Assembly (NCBI GenBank): GCA_934167095.1
Contig: CAKPKE010000008.1
Span: forward strand, 1 to 64,000
DNA from: an uncultured Clostridia bacterium
GTDB taxonomy: Bacteria > Bacillota > Clostridia > TANB77 > CAG-508
Direction of reading: 5' to 3'
DNA: 64,000 bases
The translations under genes were made by a program, and so were the position numbers. Shown one piece after another: positions 52,215-61,284 of the stretch. The notes under the pieces were generated by a model. The model was not told the DNA's origin. It did no database searches and saw nothing but the letters and a program-made list of their open reading frames with translations. Position 1 is the first letter of the stretch, and each line of letters begins with the position of its first letter.

Positions 52215-53856
52215 TTGGAATATACAGCTTTATATAGAAGATTTAGACCTACCACATTTAGTGAGGTTGTAGGCCAAGAACATATAGTAAAAACTTTAAA
52301 AAATGAAATAATAAATGATAGAATAGGGCATGCATATTTATTTAACGGAGGAAGAGGAACAGGAAAAACATCTTGTGCAAAAATACTTGCAAGGGCTGTA
52401 AATTGCTTAAATCCTAAAGACGGAGAGCCTTGTAATGAATGTGAAATTTGCAAAGCTGCAATAGAAGGATCTCTTACTGATGTAGTTGAAATGGATGCTG
52501 CATCAAACAACAGTGTTGACGATATAAGAGCTATTCGTGATGAAGTAAATTTTTTGCCAACACTTGCTAAATATAGAGTATATATAATTGATGAGGTTCA
52601 CATGCTATCAGCAGGAGCTTTTAATGCATTGCTAAAAACATTAGAGGAACCACCTGCTCATGTTAAATTTATTTTAGCAACAACAGAGCCTCAAAAGTTA
52701 CCAACAACTATTCTTTCAAGATGTCAAAGATTTGACTTTAAAAAAATATCTGCATCAAATATTGAAAAAAGATTAGATTTTGTTTGCAGGGAAAGTAAAA
52801 TAAATATTACAAATGAAGCTAAAAAACTTATTGCAATACTTGCGGAAGGTGCAATGAGAGATGCCTTAAGTATTCTTGAAAGATGCATGCAAGAAGAAGA
52901 GGAAATTACTGAGGACTTAGTAAAAGACTTAGTTGGAATTCCAAAAACAGAAAGCATAAACAAACTTACAAAAAATATAATTGCAAAAGATGCAATGGAA
53001 GCTATGAAATGCATAGATGAAGTTGTAAATGAAGGAAAAGATTTAAGTAATTACTTGTGGGAAATTATAAAATATGTAAAGGACATTTTAGTATATAAAA
53101 CAGGAACAAAACTTGAAATATATTCTGAAGCAGAACTTGCACAAATAAAAGAACTTTCTGATATGGTAACAAAAGAAAGACTGATAAATATTATATATGA
53201 TTTATCAACTTTACAAAACGATATGAAATGGTCATCTCAAAAACTTATAATGTTTCAAGTGGGGATTATTAAATTATGCACAGGTAGTGAACAAGTTAAA
53301 AACACTGTTACATCAGAAAATACACAAGCAGTAGTACCTGCTGTTGATAACAAACAAATTGAAAACTTGAACTATAAAATAAGTAGATTAGAAAAACAAA
53401 TTACAATGATGGAAAATGGAACTAAGTTATCCACAACATCTGCACAAAGTGTGGATAATTTGGCAGTAAAAGCAGATATTCCTGTTCCAAAAGCAGAGGT
53501 AAAAAAATCGGAATCTGTAAAACTTCGGAGAAGCAGTTCCAAATTGGAGTAGTATTGTAAATGGTTTAAAAGCTGATGGAAAAATAAGCTTATATACAAA
53601 TTTATTAAATTCACAAGCACATGAAATAAATGACATGACAATAGGAATAAAATTTAATAAAGGACTTACTTCATTTGGCAAAAAAATAATCGAAATGCCA
53701 GAGAATATGAGCGAGATAACAAAACAAGTTTCTATTGAAATGGGTAAACAAATGAGAGTTGTTTTAATAGACAACAACGATGAAATTGCCAAAAGTAATG
53801 ATAATTTTACAGACTTAACAAAAGGTATAGACATACCAATAAATATAATTGACTAA
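52215..53856 (+). CDS. dnaX: DNA polymerase III gamma/tau subunit, requiring a +1 frameshift at CGG
   Basis: A TTG start follows GGGGGGAG. Residues 1-~370 hold the AAA+ clamp-loader core (NGGRGTGKTSCAKILA; four zinc-binding Cys; IDEVHML; LATTEPQKLP). In the initial frame the protein ends at 53550-53552 after a non-conserved tail. Skipping one base at CGG 53526-53528 (AAA CTT CGG AGA) restores the tau C-terminus (GEAVPNWSSIVNGLKADGK) to TAA at 53854-53856, 546 residues in all. TAA at 53518 in the new frame forces the shift to lie between 53521 and 53549. The unshifted product could serve as a gamma-like form. Confidence 0.92.
53427..53458. repeat. Third copy of the 32-bp paired DnaA-box element, inside dnaX
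   Basis: TTATCCACA (53427-53435), 14 bp, TGTGGATAA (53450-53458). The spacer ends GCACAAAG, matching the two copies before recF. It lies in the poorly conserved linker of dnaX, about 70 bp before the frameshift site. Confidence 0.75.
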
Positions 53857-53872
53857 TAAGGAGGATTTTTAA

Positions 53873-54214
53873 ATGTCAAAAAGAGGAGGATTCCCAGGAA
53901 TGGGTGGATTCGGAGGAATGAATATAAATCAGCTTATGAAAGAAGCAAAAAAAGTGCAAGCTGATATGGAAAAATCTCAAGAAGAACTAGGGGAAAAAGA
54001 GTTTACAGCATCAGCTGGAGGAGAAGCAATAGTTGTAAAAGTTTCTGGAAAGAAAGAAATTAAAGAACTAAAAATAAAGAAAGATGTAGTTGATCCTGAT
54101 GATGTAGAAATGCTAGAAGACTTAATAACAACTTGTATTAATAATGCACTTAAACAAGTTGATGATGCACAAGCACAAGCCTTAGGAAAATATAATATTC
54201 CTGGATTAATGTAG
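53873..54214 (+). CDS. YbaB/EbfC nucleoid-associated protein
   Basis: The 113-residue protein has a Gly/Met-rich start, a helical NQLMKEAKKVQADMEKSQEEL arm and the FTASAGGEAIVVKVSG core. It binds DNA as a dimer and lies between dnaX and recR as in most Firmicutes. AAGGAGG precedes the ATG. Confidence 0.95.
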   Translation: MSKRGGFPGMGGFGGMNINQLMKEAKKVQADMEKSQEELGEKEFTASAGGEAIVVKVSGKKEIKELKIKKDVVDPDDVEMLEDLITTCINNALKQVDDAQAQALGKYNIPGLM

Positions 54215-54220
54215 TAAATA

Positions 54221-54251
54221 AAAAACTTAGTATTTAAGATACTAAGTTTTT
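54221..54251 (+). terminator. Hairpin between ybaB and recR
   Basis: AAAAACTTAGTAT (54221-54233) pairs with ATACTAAGTTTTT (54239-54251). It may partly separate recR from dnaX-ybaB. Confidence 0.75.
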
Positions 54252-54269
54252 ATAAAATAGGAGAAATGT

Positions 54270-54869
54270 ATGTCATATTATTCACCATCAATAGAAAAAT
54301 TAATAGAAAGCTTTGAAAAATTACCAAGTATAGGAAATAAAACAGCAGCAAGGCTTGCATTTTATATATTAAATGCTTCGGAGCAAGAAACAAATGAGTT
54401 TATTGAAAGTATTCAAAATGCAAAAAAGAATTTAAAGTATTGCTCAAAATGCTACAACATAACCGATACAGATCCTTGCCCAATATGCTCAAATGCCACA
54501 AGAGATCAATCTGTTATTTGTGTAGTAGAAGATGTAAGAGATGTTGTTGCAATGGAAAAGACACATGAATTTAAAGGTGTTTATCATGTACTTCATGGCT
54601 CAATTTCACCGATGAATGGAATTGGACCTGACGATATAAAAATAAAAGAACTTTTAGCAAGGCTAATGGACGGAACTGTTAAGGAAGTAATACTTGCAAC
54701 AAATCCTAGGGTTGAAGGTGAAGCAACTGCAATGTATTTATCTAAAATTATAAAACCGTTAGGAATAAAAGTGACAAGAATAGCACATGGAATACCAGTT
54801 GGTGGCGATTTAGAGTATACAGATGAGGTTACTTTAAGCAGAGCTCTAGAAGGAAGAGTTCAATTATAA
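54270..54869 (+). CDS. recR: Recombination protein RecR
   Basis: The 199-residue protein has a helix-hairpin-helix start (LPSIGNKTAARLAFYIL), the C4 zinc finger (CSKCYNITDTDPCPIC), a Toprim domain (VEDVRDVVAME) and the C-terminal GIPVGGDLEYTDEVTL. It acts with RecF and RecO at gaps. Confidence 0.96.
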   Translation: MSYYSPSIEKLIESFEKLPSIGNKTAARLAFYILNASEQETNEFIESIQNAKKNLKYCSKCYNITDTDPCPICSNATRDQSVICVVEDVRDVVAMEKTHEFKGVYHVLHGSISPMNGIGPDDIKIKELLARLMDGTVKEVILATNPRVEGEATAMYLSKIIKPLGIKVTRIAHGIPVGGDLEYTDEVTLSRALEGRVQL

Positions 54870-54875
54870 AAACAA

Positions 54876-54917
54876 AAATATTATGAATATCTTAAATATA
54901 GGATATTCATAATATTT
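54876..54917. terminator. Convergent terminator after recR
   Basis: AAATATTATGAATATC (54876-54891) pairs with GATATTCATAATATTT (54902-54917) around a short loop, followed by TTTTA. Confidence 0.8.
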
Positions 54918-54919
54918 TT

Positions 54920-56053
54920 TTATTTAGAGTTTAAAACTATATTGCAAATATCTGCAGTTGAGTTTTTCTTTGCTAATATTTTAGTATTTATTTTCATTTC
55001 CTTTAATTTTTTATCATCAGATAGTAAATTTTTGATTATTGTATTATAATCATCATGTTTCTTTAACCAAATTGCAACTCCTGAACTTTCTAAAAATTTT
55101 GCATTCTCTTCTTCTTGACCAGGAATTGGATTTATTGCAACTATTGGAAGCCCAGAAGCTAAACTTTCAGTTGTTGTAAGACCTCCTGGTTTTGTTACAA
55201 CTAAGTCAGAAATGCTCATTAATTCAGGAACTTCATGAGTAAATCCTAAAACTAAAACATTTCCTTCAGCCTTTTCCTGTTTTACTAATTTTTCAAATTC
55301 TGTTTTCATTTTCTCGTTTCTACCAGCTATTGCAACTATTTGATGATTTATACTATTTCTAATAAATGATTGCAAAATTTTAACTGTTTTTTCTTTTCCA
55401 AGACCAAATTCACCACCGCCAAAGAACAATATAACTTTTTTAGAAGGATCTAGTAAAAAGTTTTCCATTATAGCTGTTCTATTGTAGTGCTTTAAGAACT
55501 TATTTGATAAAGGAATTCCTGTTGCAAAAATTTTGTCAGCTGGAATGTTGTTATGTGCAATTAATTCTTGTCTCATTTTTTCATGAGAAACAAAAATAAA
55601 GTCTGTATGTTCGTGACCTACTAACCATTGTTCATGTGGTGCAAAATCTGTAATAATTGTAGCTAGTTTGCAGTTTACTAAGCCTTTTCTTTTTAAATAA
55701 CTAACCATTTGACTTCCGAAAGGATGAGTAGATATTACAGCATCTGGCTTAAATTCATCAAGAAGATTTAAAAGCTTTTTAGCCATTAACTTATTTGATG
55801 TATTGCTTATATGTGCAAGAGGACCTTTTTGAGAATGACTGTAAACTTCACCCCAAGCCCAAGGAAACTTTTTAGCCATTTCCTTATATGCTGTTGTTGA
55901 AATTTTGTTAATAGGTCTATTTACATATAGCATGCAGTCAACTAATTTTGTTTCACAATCTTTAAAATTTTCATCTATATATTGTTTCAATGAATTTGCA
56001 GCTGATAAGTGGCCACCACCATAAGATGCATAAAATATTAAAATTTTTTTCAT
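54920..56053 (-). CDS. MGDG synthase/UgtP-like glycosyltransferase
   Basis: The 377-residue GT-B protein has an N-terminal MGDG-synthase domain (FYASYGGGHLSAANSL; ISTHPFGSQM; IITDFAPHEQW) and a C-terminal family 28 domain (FFGGGEFGLGKEKT; VVTKPGGLTTTESLASGLP). Such enzymes add sugars to diacylglycerol at the inner face of the membrane for glycolipid or lipoteichoic acid anchors. The exact sugar is unknown. Confidence 0.88.
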   Translation of the reverse strand: MKKILIFYASYGGGHLSAANSLKQYIDENFKDCETKLVDCMLYVNRPINKISTTAYKEMAKKFPWAWGEVYSHSQKGPLAHISNTSNKLMAKKLLNLLDEFKPDAVISTHPFGSQMVSYLKRKGLVNCKLATIITDFAPHEQWLVGHEHTDFIFVSHEKMRQELIAHNNIPADKIFATGIPLSNKFLKHYNRTAIMENFLLDPSKKVILFFGGGEFGLGKEKTVKILQSFIRNSINHQIVAIAGRNEKMKTEFEKLVKQEKAEGNVLVLGFTHEVPELMSISDLVVTKPGGLTTTESLASGLPIVAINPIPGQEEENAKFLESSGVAIWLKKHDDYNTIIKNLLSDDKKLKEMKINTKILAKKNSTADICNIVLNSK

Positions 56054-56177
56054 GTATGTTCTCCAATTAATTAATTTTTTTTACATTCTAACATATAAAA
56101 AAAGAAAATGAAAGGATAAAAAATTATTTGTATAAATTTTGAAAATTTTCTACATAATATGAACAAAGGAGAAGGCT

Positions 56178-56648
56178 ATGAAAGAAAAAATTAAAAATAT
56201 ATTATTGTTTTCTCTAGCTGTAATAACAATTATTATAGTAGCTATTGAAACAAAAGTAATGCTAGTAAATGCTGCAAGTGGCTCAAATAGTTCATCTGAT
56301 GTGCAATTAATTGCGAGAGCTATAAATGGAGAAGCAAGAGGTGAACCGTATGAAGGACAAGTGGCAGTAGGAGCAGTAATAATGAATAGAGTAAAGTCAT
56401 CTAAATTTCCGAATACAATTTCTGGAGTAATTTATCAGCAAGGAGCCTTTACAGCTGTTTCAGATGGACAAATAAATGTTGCAATAGCAAAAGAATCGAC
56501 AGTAGTAAAGGCAGCACAAGATGCAATAAATGGCTGGGATCCAACAGGAGGAGCTTTATATTATTTTAATCCTAATACTGCAACAAGTTCATGGATTTGG
56601 TCAAGACCTCAGATAAAAACAATAGGAAAGCATATTTTTTGTAAATAG
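56178..56648 (+). CDS. sleB: Spore cortex-lytic/cell wall hydrolase, SleB-type
   Basis: The 156-residue protein has a signal/anchor (~7-30) and the SleB hydrolase domain (LIARAINGEARGEPYEGQVAVGAVIMNRV, ending WIWSRPQIKTIGKHIF). The N-terminal peptidoglycan-binding domain of Bacillus SleB is absent. ypeB follows 66 bp later, the usual partner in germination cortex lysis. Confidence 0.9.
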   Translation: MKEKIKNILLFSLAVITIIIVAIETKVMLVNAASGSNSSSDVQLIARAINGEARGEPYEGQVAVGAVIMNRVKSSKFPNTISGVIYQQGAFTAVSDGQINVAIAKESTVVKAAQDAINGWDPTGGALYYFNPNTATSSWIWSRPQIKTIGKHIFCK

Positions 56649-56714
56649 AAAGGGCTAAAATATAAATAAGATAAATTGAAAAAATATTATCTAAAGTTTT
56701 AGCAAAGGTAAAAA

Positions 56715-58103
56715 ATGAAAAAGAATTATAAATTTTCTTTAAAAACATCAATATTAGTTATTGCAGGAATATTACTTGCTTGTATATTTGTAGCATTAAT
56801 TTATTATTCTTATAGAGGAACAAAAACATATCAAACAGCAATGGAAAACAAATATAATAAATCATTTTATGAATTGGTTGATTATGCACAAAATGTTGAA
56901 GTATATTTAGCAAAAGCATTAATTTCAAAAGATAGTGAACACGAAGCAAAGACGCTAACTCATTTATGGAGAGAAGCAAGCCTTGCACAAAGTCACCTAT
57001 CAGGACTTCCGATTGCAAGCAATGAATTAGAAAATACATCAAAATTTTTCAACCAAGTAAGTGACTATGCATATACACTTGCAAATAAAAGTATATCCGG
57101 AAGTGCAGTAGAACAGTCAGAATTAGATACTTTAAAAGAGTTACACACTTATAGTGTTGAGGTAGAAAATACACTAAATCAATTAAGTACAGATTTAAAT
57201 GATGGACGAATAAAGTGGAGTGATTTAGATAATTCTGGAATATCAAATGCATTTGCAACAGAGGTGTCATCAATAACATCAGATAGTTTTTCAAGTTTGG
57301 AAGAAAACTTTCATGAGTATTCTGGTTTGATTTATGATGGTGCTTTTTCAGAACATTTAACATCTAGTGAGAAAAAGGGCTTAACAGGAGATGAAATAAG
57401 TGAAGAACAAGCGAAAGAAAAAATAAATGAATTTTATGGAAGCGATAAAATAGAAAAAATTAATTATAACGGATACTATGAAAATGCTGATATTCCATGT
57501 TTTGACTTTAGTGTAAAAATGAAAAACGAGGACACAAATTTTTCTGTATCGATTTCTAAAAAAGGTGGACATATAATTTTTTCTAACTATAATAGAAAAG
57601 TTGAAACAGAAAATATATCTCAAGAAGATGCAGATGATATAGGCAAAAAATTCTTAGAAGCACATGGATATATGAATATGAAAGAAACTTATTATTTAAA
57701 ACAAAATGGAATTGTAACAGTAAACTATGCATATATGGAACAGGCTTCAAATGGCGAAAATGTAGTAATATATCCAGATTTAATTAAGCTAAAAATTGCT
57801 CTTGATAATGGCGAAGTTTTAGGAATTGAAACAAGTGGATATTTAAACTCACATTATGAAAGAAACATTGTAACTGATATAATTTCAAAAGAAGATGCTC
57901 AAAAAAATCTTAATGAGAAGTTAGAAATAATGAGTAGCAATTTAGCAATAATTCCAACAGAATGGCAAACTGAAATTTTATGCTGGGAGTTTAAAGGAAA
58001 AGTTGATGATAATGAATTTTTAGTATATGTAAATGCACAAACTGGCAAAGAAGAGGATGTTTTAGTAATTGTAAATACACCTGAAGGAACTTTAACACAT
58101 TAA
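56715..58103 (+). CDS. ypeB: Germination protein YpeB
   Basis: The 462-residue protein has an N-terminal membrane anchor (~12-31), a helical N-terminal half and repeated PepSY-type domains in the C-terminal half (EQAKEKINEFYG; QEDADDIGKKFLEAHGY; KEDAQKNLNEKL). YpeB is required for SleB localisation and function in spores. Confidence 0.92.
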   Translation: MKKNYKFSLKTSILVIAGILLACIFVALIYYSYRGTKTYQTAMENKYNKSFYELVDYAQNVEVYLAKALISKDSEHEAKTLTHLWREASLAQSHLSGLPIASNELENTSKFFNQVSDYAYTLANKSISGSAVEQSELDTLKELHTYSVEVENTLNQLSTDLNDGRIKWSDLDNSGISNAFATEVSSITSDSFSSLEENFHEYSGLIYDGAFSEHLTSSEKKGLTGDEISEEQAKEKINEFYGSDKIEKINYNGYYENADIPCFDFSVKMKNEDTNFSVSISKKGGHIIFSNYNRKVETENISQEDADDIGKKFLEAHGYMNMKETYYLKQNGIVTVNYAYMEQASNGENVVIYPDLIKLKIALDNGEVLGIETSGYLNSHYERNIVTDIISKEDAQKNLNEKLEIMSSNLAIIPTEWQTEILCWEFKGKVDDNEFLVYVNAQTGKEEDVLVIVNTPEGTLTH

Positions 58104-58110
58104 AAATTGT

Positions 58111-58139
58111 AAAAACTTATGCAAAAGCATAAGTTTTTT
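58111..58139 (+). terminator. Terminator of sleB-ypeB
   Basis: AAAAACTTATGC (58111-58122) pairs with GCATAAGTTTTT (58127-58138) around AAAA. Confidence 0.85.
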
Positions 58140-58151
58140 AGCTTGTAAACA

Positions 58152-58180
58152 TTGCAAAACCCATGGTATTAGAATATAAT
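58152..58180 (+). promoter_or_regulatory. Promoter of murF-ddl-yqeK
   Basis: TTGCAA (58152-58157), 17-bp spacer, TATAAT (58175-58180), 27 bp before the murF GTG. Confidence 0.7.
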
Positions 58181-58206
58181 ATAAAAAAATTGTGGAGGCT
58201 TGAAAA

Positions 58207-59556
58207 GTGAAAACATTAAAAGTTAAAGATATATTAAAAGTAACTAATGGAAAATTAGTGTATGGTAACGAAGAAACAGAATGCATTGATTTTTGCAAAG
58301 ATACAAGAATCATAAAAGAAAATGATATATACATAGGATTTAAAGGTGAAAAAGTAGATGGTTCTACTTTCTATGAAACAGCATTCAATAATGGTGCAAA
58401 GGGTTGCATAATAAATGAAATAGATAATATTAAAGAAGTAAAAGATAAATTTGTAATAGTTGTTGAAGATACAGTAAAGGCTATTGGCCAAATTGCAAAA
58501 CTAAAAAGACAAATGTACAATATACCAGTTGTTGCAATTACTGGCAGTGTTGGAAAAACAAGTACAAAAGATATGATTTATAGTGTTGTGGCAACAAAAT
58601 ACAAAACTCTAAAAACACAAGGTAATATGAATAATGAAATAGGAATGCCGCTAACAATTCTAAATCTAAAAGATGAAGAAGCTTTAGTTTTAGAAATGGG
58701 AATGAATCATTTAGGAGAACTATCAAGACTTACAAATATTGCAAAGCCAACTATTGCAGTAATTACAAATGTTGGAACAGCTCATATTGGAAATTTAGGC
58801 TCTAGAGAAAATATACTAAAGGCAAAACTTGAAATCTTAGAAGGCTTAAATGATGAAGGCGTTGCTATAATAAATAATGATAATGACTTGTTACATAAAT
58901 GGTATGAAGAACAAAATACATATAAGGTTATAACTTTTGGAATAAATAATGAAAGCAATAATATGGCTAAAAATATTAATTATACAAATTCTGGAAGTAC
59001 ATTTAAATATATGGAAAATAAAATAGAAGTGCCAGTAGGTGGAGAAGCTTTCGTATATAACAGTTTAGCTGCAATATCTGTTGGAAAAGTATTAGATATT
59101 CCAATAGAAAAAATTAAGTCAGGAATATTAAATTTTGAGTTGTCAAAAATGAGACTTGATGTAATTAAGAAAAATGGCTATACAATAATAAATGACTGCT
59201 ACAATGCTAACTTTGATTCAATGAAATCATCAATTGAATATTTAAGAAATTGTGCAGGAAAAAGAAAAATAGCTGTTTTAGGGGATATGTTAGAACTTGG
59301 AGATTTTTCTAAAGAACTACACGAAAAAGTAGGAATGGAAGTGGCAAAAAATAATATAGATATTTTGATAACTGTAGGAAAAGAATCAAAAAATATAGCA
59401 AGAGTGGCTAAAGAAAATGGCACAAAAGAAATATATGAATTTGAAAACAATGCAGATGCAATTAATAAAATAAAAGAAATTATGCAAAATGATGATGTTA
59501 TACTTGTAAAGGCTTCAAATTCAATGAAATTTAAAGAGATAGTAGAATGTTTATAG
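58207..59556 (+). CDS. murF: UDP-MurNAc-tripeptide:D-Ala-D-Ala ligase MurF
   Basis: The 449-residue Mur ligase starts at a GTG preceded by GGAGG. It has the ATP site AITGSVGKTSTKDM, EMGMNHLGE, and the C-terminal NDCYNANFDSM and VLGDMLELG motifs. It adds D-Ala-D-Ala made by the Ddl encoded 16 bp downstream. Confidence 0.96.
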   Translation: MKTLKVKDILKVTNGKLVYGNEETECIDFCKDTRIIKENDIYIGFKGEKVDGSTFYETAFNNGAKGCIINEIDNIKEVKDKFVIVVEDTVKAIGQIAKLKRQMYNIPVVAITGSVGKTSTKDMIYSVVATKYKTLKTQGNMNNEIGMPLTILNLKDEEALVLEMGMNHLGELSRLTNIAKPTIAVITNVGTAHIGNLGSRENILKAKLEILEGLNDEGVAIINNDNDLLHKWYEEQNTYKVITFGINNESNNMAKNINYTNSGSTFKYMENKIEVPVGGEAFVYNSLAAISVGKVLDIPIEKIKSGILNFELSKMRLDVIKKNGYTIINDCYNANFDSMKSSIEYLRNCAGKRKIAVLGDMLELGDFSKELHEKVGMEVAKNNIDILITVGKESKNIARVAKENGTKEIYEFENNADAINKIKEIMQNDDVILVKASNSMKFKEIVECL

Positions 59557-59571
59557 AGGAGATGAAAATTT

Positions 59572-60639
59572 ATGTCAAAAATTAAAATTGCAGTTATTTT
59601 TGGTGGAAAATCAACAGAACATGAAGTTTCAAATGTTTCAGGAACTTCTGTAATATCTAATTTAGATAAAGAAAAGTATGAAATATTTCCAATATACATA
59701 GATAAAAATGGAGAGTGGCACAAATACACTGAAAATATAGAAAAAATACATATTTTTGAAATAGGCGAAGAGCCTAAAAAACTAGAAAAAATAGGAAGTA
59801 TAAATGATTATCTAAAAAGCATGGATGTGATTTTTCCAGTTTTACATGGATTATACGGTGAAGATGGAACGATTCAAGGAATGTTTGAGCTAGCAGGTGT
59901 TCCTTATGTTGGTTGCAAGGTTTTAGCATCAAGCGTTTGTATGGATAAAGTATATAGCAAAATTATTTTTGAAAAGGCAAAAATAAATCAAACAAAATAT
60001 GTTGTTTTAAAACATAAAGAAAACAATATTTATGCTTATGTAGATGATGAATTAAATGAAAAAAATATAACACTTGACGAATTTTTGGATAAAATTGAAG
60101 AAAAAATTAAATATCCAATGTTTGTAAAACCATCAAATTCAGGATCTTCAGTAGGAATAAATAAAGCTGAAAATAAAAAAGAGCTAAAAAAAGCAATTGA
60201 ATTTGCAAAAGATTATGATTTTGAAATTATTGTTGAACAGGGAATAAACGGAAAAGAAGTAGAATGCGCTGTTTTAGAAGAAGATGGTGAAGTAAAAGCA
60301 TCTTGTGTTGGTCAAATTTTATCTGCAGAAGAATTTTATAGCTATTCTTCAAAATACACAAATGTAAAATCTCAAACTCTAATTCCAGCAGATATTTCAG
60401 TGGAAAAACAAGAAGAAATAAGAGCTCTTGCAGTAAAAGCTTTTAAAGCAGTACTTGGAAATGGAATTTCAAGAGTTGATTTCTTTGTAGAAAATGAAAC
60501 AAATAAAGTTTACATAAATGAAATAAATACAATGCCAGGATTTACAAAAATAAGTATGTATCCACAATTGTGGGAAAAATGTGGATTGTCATACAGCAAT
60601 TTGTTAAATAAGTTGATACAAACAGCAATGAAAAAATAG
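59572..60639 (+). CDS. ddl: D-alanine--D-alanine ligase
   Basis: The 355-residue ATP-grasp enzyme has VIFGGKSTEHEVS at the start, LHGLYGEDGTIQG, FVKPSNSGSSVGI and the C-terminal INEINTMPGFT. The Tyr in KYTNVKSQTLIP fits the D-Ala rather than D-lactate type. It supplies MurF. Confidence 0.96.
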   Translation: MSKIKIAVIFGGKSTEHEVSNVSGTSVISNLDKEKYEIFPIYIDKNGEWHKYTENIEKIHIFEIGEEPKKLEKIGSINDYLKSMDVIFPVLHGLYGEDGTIQGMFELAGVPYVGCKVLASSVCMDKVYSKIIFEKAKINQTKYVVLKHKENNIYAYVDDELNEKNITLDEFLDKIEEKIKYPMFVKPSNSGSSVGINKAENKKELKKAIEFAKDYDFEIIVEQGINGKEVECAVLEEDGEVKASCVGQILSAEEFYSYSSKYTNVKSQTLIPADISVEKQEEIRALAVKAFKAVLGNGISRVDFFVENETNKVYINEINTMPGFTKISMYPQLWEKCGLSYSNLLNKLIQTAMKK

Positions 60640-60648
60640 GAGTTATTT

Positions 60649-61221
60649 ATGGAACCAATTGAACAAATAAAGGAAGATTTAAAAAGCATCTTATCAGAAA
60701 AAAGATATATTCATTCTCTTGGCGTAATGGATATGTGCGTGCATTTGGCAAAAATTTATAATGTGAATGAAGAAGATGCAAAGCTTGCAGGTATTTTACA
60801 TGATGTAGCAAAAGAAATGCCAGATGAAGAAATGTTTAAATATGCAGAAGAAAACAATATTGAACTTACTGAAATTGAAAAAGTAAATACAAAAACATTA
60901 CATGGTAAAATCGGTGCAGATATTGCAGTAAAAAAGTATGGTGTAAATGAAAATGTTGCAAATGCAATAAAATATCATACTACAACAAATGAAAAAATGG
61001 ATGATTTAGCAAAAATTGTTTTTGTGTCAGACAAAATTGAACTAAATAGAACTTCAACAAATTATGACATTGATTATGAAAGATTTGTCGCCGAAAAAGA
61101 CTTAAATACAGTAATGCTAATTATATTAAATATGACTATAAACAAACTTGTAAGTAAAGGTAGTATTATAAATCTTGATACTGTAAAAACAAGAAACGCA
61201 ATTCTTATGGGAAAATTTTAA
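60649..61221 (+). CDS. yqeK: YqeK-type HD-domain hydrolase
   Basis: The 190-residue HD protein has SEKRYIHSLGV, the metal-binding LAGILHDVAKEMP and a conserved AIKYHTT. YqeK proteins hydrolyse diadenosine tetraphosphate symmetrically. It is the last gene of the murF-ddl transcript. Confidence 0.9.
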   Translation: MEPIEQIKEDLKSILSEKRYIHSLGVMDMCVHLAKIYNVNEEDAKLAGILHDVAKEMPDEEMFKYAEENNIELTEIEKVNTKTLHGKIGADIAVKKYGVNENVANAIKYHTTTNEKMDDLAKIVFVSDKIELNRTSTNYDIDYERFVAEKDLNTVMLIILNMTINKLVSKGSIINLDTVKTRNAILMGKF

Positions 61222-61248
61222 ATAGGTGTTCCAAACTGAAAAAATATA

Positions 61249-61257
61249 TGCTATAAT
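61249..61257 (+). promoter_or_regulatory. Extended -10 promoter of the DnaJ-family gene
   Basis: TGC directly precedes TATAAT (61252-61257), 28 bp before the ATG. Confidence 0.5.
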
Positions 61258-61284
61258 TACCCTAGTAAATTTGGAGGAAGACAA

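Noticed and set aside
53501..53507. Run of seven A in dnaX as the frameshift site (E. coli/Thermus-like slippage)
   Set aside because: A +1 change here meets TAA at 53518-53520, and a -1 change ends after about 16 codons. Neither reaches the conserved C-terminal frame, so the required shift must be after 53520.
60558..60590. Another paired DnaA-box-like sequence in ddl (TATCCACA ... TGTGGATTG)
   Set aside because: The spacer is 13 bp, lacks GCACARAR, and the sequence encodes conserved Ddl residues (YPQLWEKCG), so it looks coincidental.
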